Shown here: positions 59,186-64,000 of the stretch, in pieces | How the letters are laid out: every line of letters starts with the position of its first letter | How positions within the stretch are numbered: the first letter of the stretch is position 1 | Assembly: GCA_035325905.1 (NCBI GenBank) | Contig: DAOKYY010000009.1 | Location: 1 to 64,000 of the forward strand | Length of the DNA: 64,000 nucleotides | Direction: 5' to 3' | Source of the DNA: DYGX01 sp035325905 | GTDB lineage: Bacteria; Chloroflexota; Anaerolineae; Aggregatilineales; Aggregatilineaceae | The notes under the pieces: model-generated | What the model saw: only the letters and a program-made list of their open reading frames with translations | What the model was told of the DNA's origin: nothing | Databases searched by the model: none | Made by a program: the position numbers and the translations under genes

Positions 59186-60745
59186 ATGAAGAGACGGTTC
59201 CTCGGCCTGCTGATCGTGGTGGCGCTGGCGCTGGTCAGCGTGACGCCTGCTCTGGCGCAGCTTCCGCAGCCCGCCATCATCGCCTTTCAAAGCTCGCTGC
59301 CCTCGCTGACGATGGACGAAGCCGAAGCCGGGACGCAGACGACCGAGCTGTCCTGGTACACCGCCAATTTGACCGAAGGCTACCGCCTGCGCCTGCTGAC
59401 CTACCGGCGCGGCAACTGGGAGCCGGTCTTCGGCGAGGATAGCGTCCCGCTGGAGCCAAGCGGCTCGCGCGTCGTCACCATCGAGCACCCGCTGACCTTC
59501 GGCGCGCCGACCTATCTGCTCTCGATTGTGGATCGCCAGCAGCGTATTGTCGACCAGCGCACCCTGACGATCCCGTATGATGTCGAGTCAGTCGACGCGC
59601 CGCCTGCTATCGAGCAGTTCCAGACGGACGTGACCTCGGTCGATGCGGCGGCGCTGGCGAGCGGGACCGCCCTGATCCAGGTCGCGTGGCAGGTCACGGG
59701 ACGCGCGCCCGGCTCGAATCTCGTCTTCGAGCAGGTCTTCGAGGATGGCACCTTCCAGTCAATTGAGCTGCCGCGCCAGTACCTCTGGGTGCCCTCGGCG
59801 GGGCAGGGGCCGGTCGCGCCGGTCGTGCCCCTGGCGCCGGGCAGCCCGGTCCGCCTGCGGCTGCGCGTGATCGACCTGGTGTCGGGCAACGCCTACGCCG
59901 AACAGACGATCACGGTGAACGTGGTCGGGTTCGCGGCGCGCCCGCCGGCGATCTCGACGCCCGTCGCGCCAACGCCTGCGCCGGTGATCCCGCCGGTGCA
60001 GCCCGGCAGCACGCAGATCGCCTCGTTCGTCGCCAGCCCCTCGACCGTCAACCCCGGCGCGGCGGTCACGCTCAGCTGGGAAGTGCGCGGCACGGGCGGC
60101 GTAAGCATCACGCAGTCGATCCCAAACGGCGGCGACCCGATCACGGTCGTCAACGCGCAGTCGCCCAGGGGATCGGCCACCGTGTACGTGCCGGACCGCG
60201 CCGCCTATAGCGTCGATTACACGCTCTTCACCGCCGATCAGAGCGCCTACCAGACGCGCACCGTGCGCGTCCACTGCCCGTATGCCTTCTTCTTCGGGGA
60301 AGGGGATGGCTGCCCCGCGTCCGCGCCGGTGGATATTCCGGGCGCAATGCAGGAGTTTGAAGGCGGGGTGATGGTCTGGCGCGGCGACACCTACGAGATT
60401 TATGTCTTCTACGACGGCGCGCCGGGCCAGATGGGCGGCGCGACCGACTACTTCCTCGAAGCGTCGTACAGCGCGCTGCCCGAGCCGGGTCCCGACGGCG
60501 CGCTGCCGCCGCTGGACCGTTTCGCTCCGGCGCATGGCTTTGGCAAGGTCTGGGCCAACGCGCCGGGCGTGCGCGAGGGGCTTGGCTGGGCGCTCGGCCC
60601 AGAGACGCCGGTTACGCTGACGGTCCAGCAGGTCGCGCTGACGCGGATTCCGGCGCCGGAATTCGCGATTTACCTGCGCCTGCCGGATGGCGCGGTGATT
60701 GGCACGGGCGGGAACCAGTGGCGGCTGATGCAGCCCGCGTCGTAG
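59186..60745 (+). CDS. Secreted beta-rich protein, function unknown
   Basis: A 519-aa exported protein with a clear signal peptide (RRFLGLLIVVALALVSVTPALA, cleavage after ALA). At least two immunoglobulin-like sandwiches follow: one at about 25-130 and one at about 285-370 (IASFVASPSTVNPGAAVTLS). They are joined by a Pro-rich linker (AISTPVAPTPAPVIPPVQPG, about 258-277). Cys residues near 370 and 377 (HCPYAFFFGEGDGCPA) could form a disulfide. The C-terminal domain (about 380-519) is of unknown type. It probably works at the cell surface. Confidence 0.65.
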   Translation: MKRRFLGLLIVVALALVSVTPALAQLPQPAIIAFQSSLPSLTMDEAEAGTQTTELSWYTANLTEGYRLRLLTYRRGNWEPVFGEDSVPLEPSGSRVVTIEHPLTFGAPTYLLSIVDRQQRIVDQRTLTIPYDVESVDAPPAIEQFQTDVTSVDAAALASGTALIQVAWQVTGRAPGSNLVFEQVFEDGTFQSIELPRQYLWVPSAGQGPVAPVVPLAPGSPVRLRLRVIDLVSGNAYAEQTITVNVVGFAARPPAISTPVAPTPAPVIPPVQPGSTQIASFVASPSTVNPGAAVTLSWEVRGTGGVSITQSIPNGGDPITVVNAQSPRGSATVYVPDRAAYSVDYTLFTADQSAYQTRTVRVHCPYAFFFGEGDGCPASAPVDIPGAMQEFEGGVMVWRGDTYEIYVFYDGAPGQMGGATDYFLEASYSALPEPGPDGALPPLDRFAPAHGFGKVWANAPGVREGLGWALGPETPVTLTVQQVALTRIPAPEFAIYLRLPDGAVIGTGGNQWRLMQPAS

Positions 60746-60755
60746 CCCCGCCCGC

Positions 60756-61157
60756 TCATGCCGGTCCGCCGCGCGTGTGGGGCGGCGGGTTCAGTCTCAC
60801 CGCACGGTCGAGCGCGCGCTCGATGTCTTCGAGCATCGGCGGCTTGACCATGTAGAAATTCGCCCCGGCGTCGCGGGCGGCGCGGCGCATTTCCTGCGAG
60901 TCGTTGGCCGTGATCACGATCACCGGGACGGACGCGGTCGGCGGGTCGCGCCGTAAGAAGCGCAGCACTTCCAGCCCGTTGACGCCGGGCATGTTGAGGT
61001 CGAGCAGAATCACGTCGGGGATCACTTCCCCAAGCTGGCGCATCGCCATGCGCGGCCCGTAGGCGATGGCGACGGTGTGCCCCAAGACGCCCACCTGCGC
61101 GCCGAGGCTGTCGGCAGTCCGGCGATCGTCGTCGATGATCAGCACATTGTACAGCAT
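60756..61157 (-). CDS. Receiver-only (CheY-like) response regulator
   Basis: A 133-aa receiver domain with acidic pocket LIIDDDRRT, phospho-acceptor Asp53 in ILLDLNMPGVNGLEVLRFLR, Thr83 in VITANDSQ and Lys105 in FYMVKPPML. There is no output domain, so it acts by protein contact or as a phosphorelay partner. ATG 61157 gives the usual MLYNVLIID start; an ATG eight codons upstream is less likely. No kinase gene is adjacent. Confidence 0.88.
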   Translation of the reverse strand: MLYNVLIIDDDRRTADSLGAQVGVLGHTVAIAYGPRMAMRQLGEVIPDVILLDLNMPGVNGLEVLRFLRRDPPTASVPVIVITANDSQEMRRAARDAGANFYMVKPPMLEDIERALDRAVRLNPPPHTRGGPA

Positions 61158-61211
61158 AGGGTTCCTTTGGCTCGCCACCATCAGGCGACATCCCCGCTCC
61201 GGCCCGCAGCT

Positions 61212-61240
61212 ATTGTAGCATGGACGCTCCGCGCGGGGAA
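61212..61240 (-). promoter_or_regulatory. Promoter candidate of the receiver gene
   Basis: Minus-strand TACAAT (61217-61212) and TTCCCC (61240-61235) are 17 bp apart. Confidence 0.3.
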
Positions 61241-61345
61241 TTGCGCCGCGTGAGACGGCTATTCTGTGCTACAATCGCTCGATTGGCCGCCGTCTCGAAC
61301 ATGGCGCGCGGGGCGAACGGAACCGGCGACTCATCGAGGGCTTGA

Positions 61346-62724
61346 ATGCAACTGCACAAAGCGATCCTGCTGGGCGGGCTGGCGCTGGCCGCGCTGGGAT
61401 TGTCCGGCTGCTCGTCGGACAGCGGAACTGAGGTCTATCACGTCGATCTCGGCGCGACGCAGACGCAGCTCGCGCGGAGCGATGGCGGCTTGCCGGCCGC
61501 CACGCCAGCGCCTGGCCCCTCGCCGACGCCGTATCAACGCCCGACCGATCCGCCTGAGCTTGCCGGGGATACGGTCATTACCCGCGTCGGCAACGAGACG
61601 ATCACACTGGACGAGTTCCGCCAGCGCGTGCGCTTCGAGCGCTGGCACCCGCTGCGCGCGCTGGCGCGGCAGGCCGGGCAGCGCGGCCCGGAGCGCGTGC
61701 TCGACCTGACCCGGCCGGAGAACGCGACCACTGCCGCGCTCTTTGCGACGCTGGCCGATAGCGCGAGCTTCGGGCGCCAGGTGCGCCGGATCATGGTCGT
61801 CGAATCGGTCGCGCGCCAGGAAGCCGCCCGCCGCCAGCTTGAGCTGGACCCGTTCCAGTTCGACGCCAAGCTGGCGCAGTACATGGGCCTCCTGCCGGGC
61901 GACGACGGGCAGCTTCCGCCCGATTTTGACGCGCAGGTCCGGCAGTTTCTGGCCGAGCTGAACGCCTACACCGGCATGTCGGAAGAAGACCTGCGCCGCA
62001 TCGCCCGCGCCCAAACGGCCTACGCGCAGCTTCAGTTCCTGATCAGCCAGGACCCGGCGGCCATCCCGGACGCCAGCCAGCCGCAGGCCGGGATCGAAGT
62101 GCGTGACGCCGTGCTGAATTCCGAGGCGCGCGCCAGCGAAGTCGCGGACCGGCTGCGGGCGGGCGAGAGCCTGAGCGCGATCATGGCGTCGCTGGGGGTT
62201 GAGGCGGCGAGCGAGGCCACGTCGCGCCTGGTGCGGCGTTCGGACCCGGCGCTGCCGCCGGCTGTGCTCGACGCGATTTTCGGCGCGCAGCCGGGTGACG
62301 TGATCGGCCCGCTGGCGACCGGGCAGGGCTGGTATGTGGCGCGCGTCGTCGGCGAGCGGTTCGAGATGCTGTCCCCGCGCGAGATTGAAGCCCTGCGCCG
62401 CCAGTATTTTCTGGACTGGCTCGCGGCGCGGACGGACGACCCGACGTACACCATCGATTATAGGAATTGGCTCGGCGCGATTCCGCAGGACCCGCTGCCG
62501 CGTGACGTGTCGCCGCTGCTCACCGAGGCGCACATCACGCGNNNNNNNNNNNNNNNNNNNNNNNNNNNNNNNNNNNNNNNNNNNNNNNNNNNNNNNNNNN
62601 NNNNNNNNNNNNNNNNNNNNNNNNNNNNNNNNNNNNNNNNNAGGACCCGCTGCCGCGTGACGTGTCGCCGCTGCTCACCGAGGCGCACATCACGCGGCGG
62701 CCCACGCCGGAGAGCAGCGAGTAG
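61346..62724 (+). CDS. SurA/PrsA-like peptidyl-prolyl isomerase lipoprotein, interrupted by an N gap
   Basis: The N-terminus is a lipoprotein signal with lipobox LSGC (Cys23). A Thr/Pro-rich spacer is followed by a SurA_N-like helical region (GNETITLDEFRQRVRFERWH) and a parvulin (PpiC) domain at about 270-370 (LRAGESLSAIMASLGVEAAS, FGAQPGDVIGPLATGQGWYV). The chain fold would help exported proteins outside the membrane. The 100-N run at 62542-62641 is flanked by an identical 55-nt sequence (62487-62541 and 62642-62696). Removing one copy and the Ns (155 nt) restores a single frame of 407 codons that ends at TAG 62722-62724. As assembled, the reading frame is shifted across the gap and the C-terminus is wrong. 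Confidence 0.85.
62542..62641. other. 100-N scaffold gap with duplicated 55-bp flanks
   Basis: A run of exactly 100 N. The 55 nt before it (62487-62541) and the 55 nt after it (62642-62696) are identical, starting AGGACCCGCTGCCGCGTGAC. This is what a scaffolder leaves when two contigs overlap by one assembly k-mer. Confidence 0.9.
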
Positions 62725-63035
62725 CGGTTAGCAGTTATCGGTTGGCGCAAGCTGAGAGCAGCAAAGCCGCTGCTAGCGCCGATACTGGGCAAACCTGGCC
62801 CGTTTTATTGCGATGTGAATGCTCGATAGTCTCGGCCTGTCGGCCCGGAGCCGGGAACCTCACCCCTAAATCCCCTCTGCCGCGAGCGGAGAAGGGAAAA
62901 GGGGCCGGGGGTTAAGGGGCGAGGTTCGCTTTTGGCTAACCGCTAGTTGCTGCTCTTTGCTGTCTTTCGCTGCCGTGTATCAAAACACCCGCCGGGTGAG
63001 GGCGGGTGTTGAGTTGGTTGGCGGTGCAACGTACT
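62725..63035. repeat. Composite intergenic palindromic repeat, copy 3, plus terminator
   Basis: This 311-bp gap holds no gene. Outer arms GCGGTTAGCAGTTATCGG (from 62725) and GGCTAACCGCTAGTTG (from about 62935) enclose a core at 62858-62924, which runs CCTCACCCCTAAATCCCC to GGGGCGAGG. It matches copies at 1-204 and 32900-33137. The terminator of the FtsX-like gene follows. Confidence 0.7.
62977..63010 (-). terminator. Terminator of the FtsX-like permease gene
   Basis: On the minus strand AACACCCGCC pairs perfectly with GGCGGGTGTT (7-nt loop), followed by TTGATAC. It lies 25 bp after the stop codon. Confidence 0.75.
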
Positions 63036-64000
63036 TTACTGGTAGCGCAGGATGTCTGAGACAGTCTTGCGCGAGGCCGCGATCGACGGCCACAGGCTGG
63101 CGATCGTCGTGATGACCAGCATCCCGACCAGGCCGATCACCGCCGCGCTGAGCGGGAAGGTGAACGGGAACGTCTCGTCGAAGCCCGTCACGTTCAGCAG
63201 CAGCAGCTCGACCAGCGCCGCCAGCGGCAGGCCGACCAGCCACGAAATCACGCCGACGACCAGCCCTTCGGTCAGGAACTGGAGCGCAACGGTTGAGGAC
63301 CCCGCGCCGATCGAGCGCATCACGCCGATTTCCTTCTGCCGCTCGAAGACGCTCATCGACAGCGTCGTGAGCAGCCCCAGCGCGCCGACCAGCGCGATCA
63401 GCAGGGCGACGGCGCTGAGGATGACCTGGATCGTCGTGAAGATCTCGCTGATCTGGTTGACCAGCTCCACGAAGTTGAAGAACTGGGTCGGGATGCCCTG
63501 CGCGAGCATCGTCTCGTCAACCTCGTCGATGACGTCGTCAAGCTGATCCTCGGTCGGGTCCGGCAGGGTTGTCGTGACGAAGTACCCCTGCGGCTGTGGC
63601 TTGCCCGTCAGGCTCAGCCCTTCGAGCGCGGCGAGGTCCTGCCAGTACATCCCGGCGAAGTCCGGCGGAATCTGCTCGTTCTGCATCATCGGCGGCAGCG
63701 TGACGATGCCCACCACCGGCACTTCCTCGGTCGTGCCGCTCTCGGTCGTGATCGTGAGCGTGTCGCCCACGCTGTAGCCCCCCGTTTCGGCCATGCCGCC
63801 GCTGATGATCAGGCCCGGCTCGCCCGGCGTGACGAACTCGCCCTCGCTGAAGGTCAGGAAGCGGCCTACCGTCTCGTCGAAGCCGATCACGCCGACCTGA
63901 CCTGCGGGTAGCGTGCCGTCATAGCCGGCGACGCTGACCCTCGTGAAGTACTCGTTCGGGCGCGGCGCGCCGGCCACGTACCCGGAGATCCGCGCCAGGG
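63036..64000 (-). CDS. FtsX/MacB-like ABC transporter permease (partial, runs off the window)
   Basis: The C-terminal part of a permease; the reading frame stays open to base 64000, so the 5' end is outside. About 321 codons are visible. An extracytoplasmic domain (VGDTLTITTESGTTEEVPVVGIVTL, shown in part as VGDTLTITTESG) is followed by three or four transmembrane helices: VILSAVALLIALVGALGLL, then VGVISWLVGLPLAALVELLL and AAVIGLVGMLVITTIASLWP. SVFERQKEIGVMRSIGAGSS is the conserved FtsX-domain motif. It ends ASRKTVSDILRYQ. The family works with an ATPase in lipoprotein release, drug efflux or envelope mechanotransmission. The ATPase gene is expected beyond the edge. Confidence 0.85.
   Translation of the reverse strand, partial: LARISGYVAGAPRPNEYFTRVSVAGYDGTLPAGQVGVIGFDETVGRFLTFSEGEFVTPGEPGLIISGGMAETGGYSVGDTLTITTESGTTEEVPVVGIVTLPPMMQNEQIPPDFAGMYWQDLAALEGLSLTGKPQPQGYFVTTTLPDPTEDQLDDVIDEVDETMLAQGIPTQFFNFVELVNQISEIFTTIQVILSAVALLIALVGALGLLTTLSMSVFERQKEIGVMRSIGAGSSTVALQFLTEGLVVGVISWLVGLPLAALVELLLLNVTGFDETFPFTFPLSAAVIGLVGMLVITTIASLWPSIAASRKTVSDILRYQ

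Noticed and set aside
1..64000. A CRISPR array or a known defence island
   Set aside because: No regularly spaced repeats or cas genes are seen. AddAB and the repeats alone do not make a defence system.

Overview
The window is GC-rich bacterial chromosome, densely packed on both strands. It most resembles the phylum Chloroflexota, class Anaerolineae. That is an inference from the style of the proteins: many single-anchor proteins with Thr/Pro-rich linkers, a GH57-type branching enzyme, NatAB-like exporters with two permeases, and several soluble Hanks-type kinases with no PASTA domains. No rRNA, tRNA or CRISPR array was found. One 100-N scaffold gap lies near the right end.

Layout. 1-204: intergenic repeat. 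205-2579 (-): metallo-beta-lactamase-fold hydrolase, SAM methyltransferase and alkaline-phosphatase-superfamily metalloenzyme. 2870-4638 (+): an exported protein with a Flp-prepilin-like N-terminus, and a membrane-anchored Pro/Thr-linker protein. 4719-8198 (-): murJ and an anchored C39-like peptidase with a repeat-rich C-terminus. 8653-10734 (+): an EF-G-like GTPase behind a near-consensus promoter. 10855-18128: putative winged-helix protein, YceI-like protein, two Ser/Thr kinases, a pectinacetylesterase-like hydrolase, an isoprenylcysteine-methyltransferase-like membrane protein, an alpha/beta hydrolase, a TPR protein and a kinase-like protein with a damaged P-loop. 18174-24183: GT39-like membrane protein, cold-shock protein, tandem-XRE regulator and a large membrane protein. 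24238-27910 (-): an ABC exporter (ATPase plus two NatB-like permeases).

28227-38468 holds a glycogen cluster: GH57 branching enzyme, GlgA, GlgC, a debranching enzyme and a stand-alone CBM48 protein. Together these could make ADP-glucose, polymerise it, branch it and degrade it. 38752-46418 is an AddAB-type helicase-nuclease operon with three small membrane-protein genes inserted between and after addB and addA. 46425-52612: GCS2-type ligase, a response regulator, membrane proteins and two paralogous secreted proteins separated by a possible decayed IS200/IS605-type end. 52572-56426: two methyltransferases, a membrane glycosyltransferase-like protein and a small anchored protein. 56640-59049: four tandem GNAT acetyltransferases. 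59186-64000: secreted protein, receiver-only regulator, SurA/PrsA-like lipoprotein (interrupted by the N gap) and a partial FtsX-like permease.

Three intergenic regions (1-204, 32900-33151, 62725-62983) carry copies of the same composite palindromic repeat. The most unusual items are the tandem GNAT array, the membrane-protein genes woven into addAB, the Flp-like prepilin on a large exported domain, and the 55-bp duplication that shows the N gap is artificial. I saw nothing that proves a wholly new system.
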